Shown in pieces: positions 28,402 through 36,989 of a stretch of DNA of 64,000 nucleotides. Made by a program: the position numbers and the translations under genes. The stretch spans positions 186,001 through 250,000 of the forward strand of contig VGFP01000003.1 of the NCBI GenBank assembly GCA_016868855.1. The letters run 5' to 3'. The stretch comes from Bacteroidota bacterium. GTDB lineage: Bacteria; Bacteroidota; Bacteroidia; Chitinophagales; Chitinophagaceae. How positions within the stretch are numbered: the first letter of the stretch is position 1; each line of letters opens with the position of its first letter. The notes beneath the pieces are model-generated. The model worked only from the letters and a program-made list of their open reading frames with translations, was not told the DNA's origin and made no database searches.

Positions 28402-29139
28402 CTAGAGACTCATCATCTCTTTGAACCGAACAGCTTGGCGTCGGGATACCTCCACTTTTTCTCCTCCTTTGATTTCCAGTAGGAGCCCCCCGTTAAAAAA
28501 AGGTTCTACCGAACCAATCATTTTGAGATTGACAATATGTTTTCTATTGGCCCGGAAAAAGAACTTGGGGTCCAGTCGCTTCTCGAGCGAATTGAGCGAT
28601 TTCAAGATCAGGGGTTTGTTGTTGCCAAAGAAAACCCTGGCATAATTTCCGACTGACTCAAATAGTCTGATTTCAGACAAAGTAACAAACCAGCACTTTT
28701 CACCATCTTTCACAAATACCTGGTCAGTTGATGACAAGATTTGCCTTGCATCACGTTTCCAATCACCTTCACTGCTTTCTTTCCACTCAAGGGCATTGAG
28801 TTTTTGCATGGCATCCATCAATCTGTCTGGATCGATTGGCTTCATCAAATAATCCATTGCACTTATCTCAAAGGCCTTGATGGCAAATTCATCGTGTGCG
28901 GTTGTAAAGATGACAACAGGCAACCTGTCGATTTCCTGGAGCATTTCAAATCCGTTCTTCTCGGGCATCTGAATATCCAAAAAAATTACCTGGGGGTCCA
29001 ACTGCTGTATCAATTCAATTCCCTCATTGGCATTCGAGGCTTCTGCTAGAACTTCAATTTCAGGATGCTCCTGTAACATTTTCTTCAGCTCTGCTCTGGC
29101 GAGTCTTTCATCATCAATGATGATAGCCGTCTTTTTCAT
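28402..29139 (-). CDS. LytTR-family response regulator
   Basis: A 245-residue regulator. The receiver domain (1-120) has acidic D9/D10, the phosphoacceptor D55 in FLDIQMP, a TTAH Thr and the K in MKPID. The C-terminal LytTR DNA-binding domain (about 145-245) has the typical FFRANRKHIVNL stretch. LytTR proteins bind pairs of direct repeats. It lies 10 bp downstream of its histidine kinase gene, in one operon. A matching direct repeat lies just upstream of the kinase gene (30214-30243), suggesting autoregulation. Confidence 0.94.
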   Translation of the reverse strand: MKKTAIIIDDERLARAELKKMLQEHPEIEVLAEASNANEGIELIQQLDPQVIFLDIQMPEKNGFEMLQEIDRLPVVIFTTAHDEFAIKAFEISAMDYLMKPIDPDRLMDAMQKLNALEWKESSEGDWKRDARQILSSTDQVFVKDGEKCWFVTLSEIRLFESVGNYARVFFGNNKPLILKSLNSLEKRLDPKFFFRANRKHIVNLKMIGSVEPFFNGGLLLEIKGGEKVEVSRRQAVRFKEMMSL

Positions 29140-29149
29140 GTTATCTAAT

Positions 29150-30199
29150 TTAGTTCAGTGGTAAATTGACAGTTGCCTGCACATACATCTCGTCTTTCTG
29201 TTTTATGTCAAACGAAGCTTGATCTCCAAATATCAAATTCAATCTGTTTGCAGTGCTTTGGATACCAAATCCTTCGTGGTTTGCATCCATCTGCAGACAA
29301 CCTGTATTCAATACCTGCAACTTCACATTTTTTTCTGCCTGAAATACCTTGATAAGAATCAATCCCGGTTTCAATGATTTACCGATGCCATGTTTTATGG
29401 CATTTTCCACCAAGGTCTGTAGCATCATGGGAGGCAGTTGAAATTCCATCAAATCTGAAGGAACATCATATTGTATAGTCAGCCTGTCTTCAAATCGGAT
29501 CAGTTCAAGAGCCAGGTAATCTTTCACAATGGAGAGTTCTTTTTCCAGGCTGATGGTTTCTTGCGATTCGGAGACCATGCTCGATCGCAATATATTGCTC
29601 AAAGCCGTAACAGCCTGACGGGCATGCATTGGATTTTCATCAATCAACGCCCGAATGCTGTTGAGTGCATTGAAAATAAAGTGTGGATTGATATGGGACT
29701 TGATTGTCTTTAATTCAAGTGATTTGACCAGGGCTTCCAACTTGAGTTTATCGAGTTGATTTCTGGTACTCTCATCGATGAAATGATAAATGAAATAAAT
29801 ACAATTCCAAATGAACAAAATGATGGTCCAGGTAAACGCATTGGAAATATAGTCCTGAAAAAAACTAAAATCACGCTCCTGCTTGAAACCCAGGTCGAAT
29901 ATTTCAACAAACAAGGTTTCAACCAATCCGACTGTGAGAGCAAATCCAACCGAGAGCAGAAGAAAACTGAGCAGTTGACGGTTGATATGTTGCTGCAACA
30001 ATTTGAGGCGTTTGATGCCCATCCTCATCAAATGAGTAAAAAAGATCCCCATGGAAATGGTAGCCAACAATCGAATCACAAATACCTGGTCAACCACCCT
30101 ATACGATATGGCAAAAAAGACATTTACAGCGAGGAATAGTCCCCACCCCAGGGTCTGAAACAGCCAGTATTTGGGAAGTTTCTGGATCAGATTGATCAT
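29150..30199 (-). CDS. LytS/YehU-type sensor histidine kinase
   Basis: A 349-residue membrane kinase. Four hydrophobic segments (about 14-33, 41-58, 75-100, 122-140) lack a large periplasmic domain, so it probably senses a membrane or intramembrane signal. The His_kinase domain has SHINPHFIFNALNSI, with His in NPHF (about 173) as phosphoacceptor, followed by the HATPase with NAIKHGIG and a GFGIQ box. Four-helix kinases paired with LytTR regulators are abundant in Bacteroidota. Signal and targets are unknown. Confidence 0.93.
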   Translation of the reverse strand: MINLIQKLPKYWLFQTLGWGLFLAVNVFFAISYRVVDQVFVIRLLATISMGIFFTHLMRMGIKRLKLLQQHINRQLLSFLLLSVGFALTVGLVETLFVEIFDLGFKQERDFSFFQDYISNAFTWTIILFIWNCIYFIYHFIDESTRNQLDKLKLEALVKSLELKTIKSHINPHFIFNALNSIRALIDENPMHARQAVTALSNILRSSMVSESQETISLEKELSIVKDYLALELIRFEDRLTIQYDVPSDLMEFQLPPMMLQTLVENAIKHGIGKSLKPGLILIKVFQAEKNVKLQVLNTGCLQMDANHEGFGIQSTANRLNLIFGDQASFDIKQKDEMYVQATVNLPLN

Positions 30200-30213
30200 G
30201 GATTGAAATTAAA

Positions 30214-30243
30214 ACAGTTTTGAGGGACTGGAAAACCGTTCAT
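30214..30243 (+). promoter_or_regulatory. Candidate LytTR operator: two direct repeats
   Basis: ACAGTTTTG (30214-30222) and ACCGTTCAT (30235-30243) lie 12 bp apart, 21 bp start to start (two helical turns). The second matches the published LytTR half-site [TA][AC][CA]GTTN[AG][TG] exactly; the first misses one position. The pair starts 15 bp before the kinase gene and lies in the shared divergent region with the lamin-tail gene. Confidence 0.5.
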
Positions 30244-30271
30244 AAAAAAGGAAGGGGTTTCCCGCTAATCT

Positions 30272-30285
30272 ACGTATAAATACGT
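30272..30285. repeat. Perfect palindrome ACGTAT-AA-ATACGT
   Basis: Six-base arms with a two-base centre, in the 224 bp divergent region between the kinase and lamin-tail genes. It could be a dimeric regulator site; no known consensus is recognised. Confidence 0.35.
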
Positions 30286-30423
30286 GGGTTTTTTCGGTCT
30301 CAAAACCAGCGCTAAGAGGACTTTCACTTCATTTCTCAGGAATTGCTGTAAAAAGATAATAGCAGGAAAATAACTGCCGTTAGATGTGCAAAGCAACCTG
30401 CCATGATCGTTAAAATCTCCAAA

Positions 30424-31770
30424 ATGAACCGCCTGATGATCGCCCTCCTGATGGGTCTGATCTTGGGACTGCAAGCTGGGGCATTTGCGCAAGGCAGGGT
30501 TATTATCAATGAATTTTCCATTGGCTCGAGCTATAAAAACGGTCAGGATTTCATCGAATTGAAAAATGTTGGCATTGCAGATGCGAACATCGGCAACTTC
30601 ACAATTGTTCTGGAAAATGAAATCATCCGCATCCCAAGCAATACCATCCTCCCTGCAGGTGGTTTTTATGTTGCCTCTACAACACAAATGATTGCCACTG
30701 AAGCGAACAACATCTCCATCAGTCTGAATGACTCAACTGCCAAGCTGGTGGATGGCATTGCTGGAAAAGCAGCTAACTTGAACAATACGTCTGTAGAATC
30801 AATTTTGAATACAACTGGAAAAGGAAATTATTTCGCAAGAAAAACAGATGGAGATTGTATCTGGCAATTGGAAGCTGCACATACAGCCGGTGCAAGCAAC
30901 ACAAAAATCGGAAACAATGCAAGCATTCAAATCAGCAAGTTGGTTGCAATGAATACCAATTGCATCAGCGGAAAAGTAAATTTCACTGTTGAAAATTCAA
31001 ATGCCGCAAGCTTCTTCACCATGAATTATATCATTGGATTTGACGCAAACAATGACGGCAAATTCAATGGAAAAGATCCTTTTGAAAAAGGAATCGACAG
31101 CAGTGCGCCTGTAGTAGAGATCAACAATCTTTACTCAACCGGTTCTTACAAAGTCATGTTGGAGCCCATCAGTGGTTGCAATCAGCAAGTATTTGATTTC
31201 AAGATTGACCCATGCATTACCATGGCAGTGAAATTGAAAAAATTCACTGGAAGCACCAATGGCAAGGTCAACAATTTCGATGTCGAAATCGAAACAGATG
31301 CAGATTTGAAAGAGCTCAGATTGGAAGGAAGTTTCAATGGAAATCAATTTGAAAAAGTGAGCAACGTTCCATTTCAAAACCGTGCAGGTCTTCAGACCAT
31401 TGCTTTCAACAGCAACCCTACTCAACAGAGCTACTTCAGAATCGCGATGACCGATGTGAACAACAAAACAACTTATTCTCCTGTGGTGAGATTTTCTTTG
31501 AACGAACAGCCGATGAGCAAAATGTCAGCTTCACCCAATCCTTTCAATGATGTGATTCAATTGCAACTGCAAGCTGAAAAAAGTGAAAAAGCGGTTGTTC
31601 AATTTTATGCTACCAACGGTGCATTGGCCCTCACCCAAACAATTGATCTGATGAGCGGCCACAACAACATCCGTCTTCAAACCAGCCAACTCCAAAAAGG
31701 CATGTACATTGTCTCCATCAGAAATGCTTCCAGTCAGCAGGCACAGATCACTCGCCTCATGAAAGGGTAA
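30424..31770 (+). CDS. Secreted lamin-tail-domain protein with T9SS sorting domain
   Basis: A 448-residue exported protein. The start is set at ATG 30424, giving a compact signal peptide (MNRLMIALLMGLILGLQAG..AQ); ATG 30403 is possible. After the signal comes a lamin-tail (LTD) Ig-like domain (VIINEFSIGS...DFIELKNVG, NFTIVLEN), a middle beta-rich part and a C-terminal T9SS type A sorting domain that begins with SPNPF, contains KGMYIVSIRN and ends RLMKG. LTD domains in bacterial secreted proteins are often linked to nucleases or adhesion, but no catalytic domain is seen. Probable T9SS cargo. It may answer to the adjacent LytTR system. Confidence 0.82.
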   Translation: MNRLMIALLMGLILGLQAGAFAQGRVIINEFSIGSSYKNGQDFIELKNVGIADANIGNFTIVLENEIIRIPSNTILPAGGFYVASTTQMIATEANNISISLNDSTAKLVDGIAGKAANLNNTSVESILNTTGKGNYFARKTDGDCIWQLEAAHTAGASNTKIGNNASIQISKLVAMNTNCISGKVNFTVENSNAASFFTMNYIIGFDANNDGKFNGKDPFEKGIDSSAPVVEINNLYSTGSYKVMLEPISGCNQQVFDFKIDPCITMAVKLKKFTGSTNGKVNNFDVEIETDADLKELRLEGSFNGNQFEKVSNVPFQNRAGLQTIAFNSNPTQQSYFRIAMTDVNNKTTYSPVVRFSLNEQPMSKMSASPNPFNDVIQLQLQAEKSEKAVVQFYATNGALALTQTIDLMSGHNNIRLQTSQLQKGMYIVSIRNASSQQAQITRLMKG

Positions 31771-31907
31771 TTCACGGAAACCCTCCCCTTTCTTTGCTCA
31801 TGCCGAAAAGGTATTCTGCTCAATTTTAAATAGCTTTGCAGTGGACTTATTTGAACAAAAACACCTAACTTTTGTAGAATAAGAACAGCGCTCTGAAAAG
31901 TTGAACA

Positions 31908-33827
31908 ATGATTGTAACTGGACCCCTTCTGAAACATATTGATTCCCCTGCTGACCTCAAAAAAATCAACAAAGACGATTTATACAAGGTATGTGACGAA
32001 TTGCGTCAATACATCATCGATGTGGTCAGTGTACATGGTGGGCATTTCGCTGCCAGTCTCGGTGTAGTGGAGCTTTCTGTTGCATTGCACTATGTCTATA
32101 ACACCCCCTACGATCAGCTTGTATGGGATGTAGGGCATCAGGCCTACGGGCATAAAATTCTCACTGGACGCAGAGACAATTTTCATACCAACAGAAAATA
32201 CGGTGGACTCAGCGGCTTTCCCAAGAGATCTGAGAGTGAATACGACACTTTTGGCGTTGGCCACTCATCCACTTCCATATCTGCTGCATTGGGCATGGCC
32301 ATCGCTGCCAAATACAAAGGAGAAAAAAGAAAATCGATCGCAGTCATAGGCGATGGGTCGATGACAGCAGGCATGGCTTTTGAAGCAATGAACCATGCAG
32401 GAGTCGCCGACAGTGATGTGTTGATCATACTCAATGACAATTGCATGAGCATCGATCCAAATGTCGGTGCTATGAAAGAATACCTCACAGATATTGCGAC
32501 TTCCCATACATACAACAAACTGAAAAATGATATATGGAAAATATTGGGAAAATTGCCCGTTGGAACCAATTTCACCAGAGAGATTGCCAGCAAACTGGAG
32601 CACAGCATCAAAGGTTTCATCAACCGCAGAAGCAATCTGTTTGAATCAATGAACATCCGGTATTTTGGTCCCATTGATGGACATAATATCTCCAAACTGG
32701 TTGATACACTGAATGACTTGAAGGATATCGGAGGACCCAAACTCTTGCACATCATCACCACCAAAGGAAAAGGATATGCATTGGCAGAAAAAGACCAAAC
32801 CAAATGGCATGCACCCGGACTCTTTGATAAAGTAACAGGTGAAATATTCAAAAAAACTTTTGATACTCCCCAGCCCCCCAAGTACCAGGATGTTTTTGGC
32901 AAAACAATCATCGAGTTGGCCAAAAAGAATCCGAATATTTTTGGCATCACTCCTGCCATGCCCTCTGGTTCTTCCCTGAAATTTATGATGGAGGAAATGC
33001 CGAACAGGGCCATTGATGTAGGCATTTGTGAACAGCATGCCGTGACGGTCAGTGCGGGGATGGCTACACAAGGACTCAAAGTCTTTTGCAATATTTATTC
33101 CTCCTTCATGCAAAGAGCTTACGACCAGGTAGTACATGATGTGGCAATACAGAAATTACCGGTGGTATTCTGCTTGGACCGCGCAGGACTGGTTGGAGAT
33201 GACGGACCCACACATCATGGTGTGTACGACATTGCCTACATGAGATGTATTCCCAACATGATCGTATCTGCACCTATGAACGAAGCAGAATTGCGGAACC
33301 TGATGTATACTGCACAATTGGAATCAACCCAACTTCCTTTTGTAATCAGATATCCAAGAGGAGAAGGCATGATGCCGGAATGGCAAACCGACATGAAAGC
33401 AATTGAAATCGGAAAAGGCAGGAAAATCAAAGACGGTGAAGAAATTGCCATCTTGAGTTTTGGTCATCCCGGAAATTTTGCAGCAGCTGCCATCAGATCT
33501 TTGAAGAACGATGGTATCGAACCCGGACATTATGATTTAAGATTTGCCAAACCACTCGATGAAGCATTGCTCCACGAAGTATTCAGCAAATATTCAAAGA
33601 TCATCACTGTAGAAGACGGAACCGTCGTTGGCGGAATTGGATCGGCAGTATTGGAATTCATGACCGCGCATCAATACAAATCCGATGTGAAAATACTCGG
33701 CATACCAGACAGAATTGTGGAGCACGGTTCACAAAAGGAATTGCACAAAGAATGCCATTATGATGCTGAAGCCATTGCAGAGGCTGCAAGAGAAATGATG
33801 CATGTAAAAGTGAAAATTACCCAGTAA
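31908..33827 (+). CDS. dxs: 1-deoxy-D-xylulose-5-phosphate synthase
   Basis: First enzyme of the MEP isoprenoid pathway; joins pyruvate and glyceraldehyde 3-phosphate with thiamine diphosphate. The 639-residue protein has HGGHFAASLG near the N-terminus, WDVGHQAYGHK, the ThDP motif GDGSMTAG...LNDN, the central pyrimidine-domain EQHAVT and DRAGLVGDDGPTHHG. Length and order match the family. Start at ATG 31908. A near-consensus box AACTTTTG lies at 31867-31874. It overlaps the convergent scpA by 11 bp. Confidence 0.97.
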   Translation: MIVTGPLLKHIDSPADLKKINKDDLYKVCDELRQYIIDVVSVHGGHFAASLGVVELSVALHYVYNTPYDQLVWDVGHQAYGHKILTGRRDNFHTNRKYGGLSGFPKRSESEYDTFGVGHSSTSISAALGMAIAAKYKGEKRKSIAVIGDGSMTAGMAFEAMNHAGVADSDVLIILNDNCMSIDPNVGAMKEYLTDIATSHTYNKLKNDIWKILGKLPVGTNFTREIASKLEHSIKGFINRRSNLFESMNIRYFGPIDGHNISKLVDTLNDLKDIGGPKLLHIITTKGKGYALAEKDQTKWHAPGLFDKVTGEIFKKTFDTPQPPKYQDVFGKTIIELAKKNPNIFGITPAMPSGSSLKFMMEEMPNRAIDVGICEQHAVTVSAGMATQGLKVFCNIYSSFMQRAYDQVVHDVAIQKLPVVFCLDRAGLVGDDGPTHHGVYDIAYMRCIPNMIVSAPMNEAELRNLMYTAQLESTQLPFVIRYPRGEGMMPEWQTDMKAIEIGKGRKIKDGEEIAILSFGHPGNFAAAAIRSLKNDGIEPGHYDLRFAKPLDEALLHEVFSKYSKIITVEDGTVVGGIGSAVLEFMTAHQYKSDVKILGIPDRIVEHGSQKELHKECHYDAEAIAEAAREMMHVKVKITQ

Positions 33828-34599
33828 TATCTACGAATTCCGGATCCTGTGGTCTTTCATCATTGTATTCAATGATGAAATTGTTTCTTCCTTCTCCAAT
33901 GATGATTGCGAGATAATTTTGCTGAACCAATTCAAGCAATGTCAGGAATATAAAAATAGCATGCAGCCTGTCCTGGCATACATCAAATATTTTTTCAAAA
34001 GACATGGTCTTTTCTTCAGCACTCACTTTCAACACATATTCCCTGCTTTCCTCCATGGTATAATTGTACTGGTATACAACGTGCTGAGGCTTGTTCTGAC
34101 GATCATGTAAACGCTGCATCACCTTTTCAAATACTTTCATCAATTTGAAAAGTGATATCGATTGGATTTCTGTTCCCTCCGAAGCTTCTTCGCCCACTGC
34201 ATTCAAATCTTCTTGCAGGTTGCCTCTTTTGACCATGAACATGCGCTGCTGCTCCATTTCAGCAAGCTTCAGCGAAGCCTCTTTGAATTTTTTGTATTCA
34301 AGAATTTTGTCAATCAACTCCTGACGAGGATCGATTTCATTTCCATGCTCATCCAATTCTTTCCTTGGAAGCAGCATTTTGGCCTTGATCCTCATGAGGG
34401 TAGAAATGAACAAAATAAATTCACTGCTCAGCTCAATATTGTCTTCCTCAGATTGCTTGATGAAAACCAAGAAATCATCTATGATTTTTTTAATGGGTAT
34501 ATTGTATATATCCAACTCATCTCTTTCTATAAAAAACAAGAGGAGGTCAAATGGTCCCTCAAATTGTGGCAATCGGATCTGATAACTCGCAGTATTCAC
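33817..34599 (-). CDS. scpA: Segregation and condensation protein A (kleisin)
   Basis: A 260-residue ScpA, the kleisin bridging SMC heads in bacterial condensin. The hallmark N-terminus QFEGPFDLLLFFIERDELDIYNIPI is present, followed by the SSEFILFISTLMRIKAKMLLP helix and a C-terminal winged-helix region (FIFLTLLELVQQNYLAI). The start is GTG at 34599, since the conserved domain begins within ten residues and no ATG is nearer. scpB is not in the window, although the two are often adjacent in other phyla. Confidence 0.95.
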   Translation of the reverse strand: MNTASYQIRLPQFEGPFDLLLFFIERDELDIYNIPIKKIIDDFLVFIKQSEEDNIELSSEFILFISTLMRIKAKMLLPRKELDEHGNEIDPRQELIDKILEYKKFKEASLKLAEMEQQRMFMVKRGNLQEDLNAVGEEASEGTEIQSISLFKLMKVFEKVMQRLHDRQNKPQHVVYQYNYTMEESREYVLKVSAEEKTMSFEKIFDVCQDRLHAIFIFLTLLELVQQNYLAIIIGEGRNNFIIEYNDERPQDPEFVDITG

Positions 34600-34684
34600 G
34601 CTTCAATTTTAAATTAAATCTAAAGCGACAAATATAGTCATTAGCCCCTATTTTACCGATATTTGCATCCGAAATTTACCTACC

Positions 34685-35536
34685 ATGAAATGGCTCCTTT
34701 TTGCAATTCTGTGTTTGATTTGGGGAAGTTCTTTTGTATTGATGAAGGCTGGATTAGAAGCACTCAGTCCATTTCAAGTAGCCTCCATCCGCATCATTTG
34801 CGCGGGAGTTTTCATGCTGCCATTTGCCAAAAAAGCTTACAGCGAAGTGCCCAAAGAAGTAATACGTCCCATCATAGTATCCGGCTTTCTCGGCACCTTT
34901 TTCCCTGCATATTTATTCTGCGTTGCACAAACGAAAATTGACAGCTCACTTGCGGGTATTTTAAACGCCCTCACACCGCTTGCTACCATTGCTATCGGGA
35001 CTGCCTTTTTCAACATGAAACTCGGCTGGATCAAATGGGTTGGCATGATCATGGGATTCATTGGAATGCTTGTGCTTTTGTTGAATGGAAACAAGGACAT
35101 TAGTTTTCAATACGTTGGATATGCACTTTTTGTGGTGGTGGCAACTTTGTGCTACGGACTCAATGTCAACGTGGTTTCAAAATACTTGCAAAATGCCGCA
35201 CCCATGCATATTGCAACCATAGCATTTACTTCCCTCATCCTACCTACGCTGATCATTCTCGCTGCAACAGGATATTTTACCGATCCGCGTTTGCTCAATG
35301 GAACATGGACCAGCGGAACCATTTCTGCAGCTGTGCTGGGAATTGTTGGAACAGGGGTTGCCTCTGTTACTTTTTATATGCTGATGAAAAACGCAGGACC
35401 TGTCTTCGCGTCCATGGTTACCTATGGTATTCCATTTGTAGCCATCGCATGGGGAATCAGTACAGGTGAAACGATTACTCTTATGCAGGTTGCAGGGATG
35501 ATCGTCATCTTATTGGGAGTAAAACTCGCCAATTAA
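34685..35536 (+). CDS. EamA/DMT-family transporter
   Basis: A 283-residue inner-membrane protein with ten hydrophobic segments in two EamA repeats, beginning FAILCLIWGSSFVLMKAGL and GYALFVVVATLCYGLNVNV. It is of the same superfamily as the transporter at 25458 but clearly different in sequence and probably in substrate. A GATATTTG near-match to the promoter box lies 19 nt before the ATG. Convergent overlap of 4 bp with frr. Confidence 0.9.
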   Translation: MKWLLFAILCLIWGSSFVLMKAGLEALSPFQVASIRIICAGVFMLPFAKKAYSEVPKEVIRPIIVSGFLGTFFPAYLFCVAQTKIDSSLAGILNALTPLATIAIGTAFFNMKLGWIKWVGMIMGFIGMLVLLLNGNKDISFQYVGYALFVVVATLCYGLNVNVVSKYLQNAAPMHIATIAFTSLILPTLIILAATGYFTDPRLLNGTWTSGTISAAVLGIVGTGVASVTFYMLMKNAGPVFASMVTYGIPFVAIAWGISTGETITLMQVAGMIVILLGVKLAN

Positions 35537-36096
35537 ACACTCATGATTTCTTTCTCCTTGGATGTAAGATGTTTGTCAACCAATGCAATAAATTTATTGG
35601 TCATTTCCTGAATGTCATTCTCTGCATCTGTAGCCTGGTCTTCACTGAGTCCGGCTTTCTGTAATTTCTTTACCTGCTCAATGGCATCTCTTCTGATATT
35701 TCTGATGGCCACCTTGGATTGTTCTCCTTCGGATTGAACCCTTTTCACGATTTCTTTTCTTCTTTCTTCTGTCAACGGTGGAAGAAATATACGGATGATT
35801 GCACCGTCATTTTGCGGTGTTACTCCAAGGTTGGCTGCAATGATCGAACGCTCGATGGGTTGCAACATATTTTTTTCCCAAGGTTGGATGGTCAGTGTTC
35901 TTGCATCTGCCACAGCTATGTTCCCCACCTGTGAAATAGGTGTGGGTGAGCCATAATAGTCAACTACCAAGCCATCAAACATTTGTGGATTCGCCCTTCC
36001 GGCCCTGACTTTGATGAGCTCCGCTTCCAGATGTGAAATGGCTTTGGACATCTGATCGGATGCGGTGGTGATATGTGATTGTAGTTCGGCAGACAT
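35533..36096 (-). CDS. frr: Ribosome recycling factor
   Basis: Splits post-termination ribosomes together with EF-G. The 187-residue protein has the family core KVRAGRANPQMFDGL, DARTLTIQPWEKNML, NDGAIIRIFLPPLTEERRKEIVK and RRDAIEQVKKLQK. The start is ATG at 36096 (MSAELQSHI), since the two upstream codons from 36102 add only MI. It diverges from the transketolase gene, with the -33 element of that promoter only 10 bp away. pyrH, often its partner, is not adjacent. Confidence 0.97.
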   Translation of the reverse strand: MSAELQSHITTASDQMSKAISHLEAELIKVRAGRANPQMFDGLVVDYYGSPTPISQVGNIAVADARTLTIQPWEKNMLQPIERSIIAANLGVTPQNDGAIIRIFLPPLTEERRKEIVKRVQSEGEQSKVAIRNIRRDAIEQVKKLQKAGLSEDQATDAENDIQEMTNKFIALVDKHLTSKEKEIMSV

Positions 36097-36105
36097 AATC
36101 AATTA

Positions 36106-36140
36106 TTTGGATGGCAAAGCTAACAAAAACCTTAGTTTTG
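36106..36140 (+). promoter_or_regulatory. Promoter TTTG-N23-TAGTTTTG for transketolase N-terminal subunit
   Basis: TTTG at 36106-36109 and an exact -7 box at 36133-36140, 15 nt before ATG 36156. It overlaps the alternative upstream reading from ATG 36111, supporting 36156 as the start. Confidence 0.55.
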
Positions 36141-36155
36141 CAGCAAAGAATCTAC

Positions 36156-36989
36156 ATGGCCAGTTTGCAGGAAACAGCATCACAAATCAGAAGAGACATC
36201 GTAAGAATGGTACATGCCGTTCAAAGCGGACATCCGGGTGGGTCACTCGGCTGCACTGATTTTCTGACAGCGCTTTATTTCAACACAATGAAGCACCATC
36301 CATCGTTCAACATGGATGCCAACAATGAAGATATTTTCTTTTTATCAAACGGACATATTTCTCCTGTTTTTTATTCCTGTCTTGCCCGCTCAGGCTACTT
36401 TCCTGTAAAGGAATTATCAACATTTAGAAAACTCAATTCAAGGCTACAGGGTCACCCTACCACCCATGAACATTTGCCTGGTGTGCGAATCGCTTCCGGA
36501 TCACTCGGACAAGGACTCAGTGTTGCGATCGGTGCAGCGCTGGCAAAAAAACTCAACAATGATGCGCATCTTGTTTACTCACTGCATGGTGATGGAGAAT
36601 TGCAAGAGGGACAAATATGGGAAGCTGTCATGTTTGGCGCACATCACAAAGTAGACAACCTCATTGCTACGATTGACTGGAATGGTCAACAGATTGACGG
36701 ACCAACTGACAAAGTCATGTCACTCGGAAATATCAAAGAAAAATTTGAAACATTTGGATGGTCAACCCTTGAAATGCAAGGCAATGACATGGATGATGTT
36801 GTCAAGGTGCTGGACCATGCAAAATCACAAGTTGGAAAAGGAAAACCCATAGCCATCATGATGCATACCCTGATGGGGAAAGGTGTTGATTTCATGGAAA
36901 ATGACCATGGCTGGCACGGCATAGCTCCGAATGATGAACAACTTGCCAAGGCATTGGCCCAGCTGCCGGAGACATTGGGCGATTATTGA
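36156..36989 (+). CDS. Transketolase, N-terminal (ThDP-binding) subunit
   Basis: A 277-residue protein equal to the first half of transketolase: HAVQSGHPGGSLG, LSNGHISPVFYS, HGDGELQEGQIWEA (the GDG thiamine diphosphate motif) and TLMGKGVDFMEN...WHG. Two-gene transketolases are common in Bacteroidota and archaea, with the C-terminal pyrimidine/central half usually next door. Here the next gene on the strand is missing: the FtsX-like gene converges with no gap, so the partner must be elsewhere. The start ATG 36156 fits the family N-terminus and the promoter position; ATG 36111 would overlap the promoter. Confidence 0.92.
   Translation: MASLQETASQIRRDIVRMVHAVQSGHPGGSLGCTDFLTALYFNTMKHHPSFNMDANNEDIFFLSNGHISPVFYSCLARSGYFPVKELSTFRKLNSRLQGHPTTHEHLPGVRIASGSLGQGLSVAIGAALAKKLNNDAHLVYSLHGDGELQEGQIWEAVMFGAHHKVDNLIATIDWNGQQIDGPTDKVMSLGNIKEKFETFGWSTLEMQGNDMDDVVKVLDHAKSQVGKGKPIAIMMHTLMGKGVDFMENDHGWHGIAPNDEQLAKALAQLPETLGDY

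Noticed and set aside
32183-33091. A 302-codon antisense open frame inside dxs.
   Set aside because: It is fully inside a well-conserved gene, has no domain pattern and its composition fits the shadow of dxs codons.
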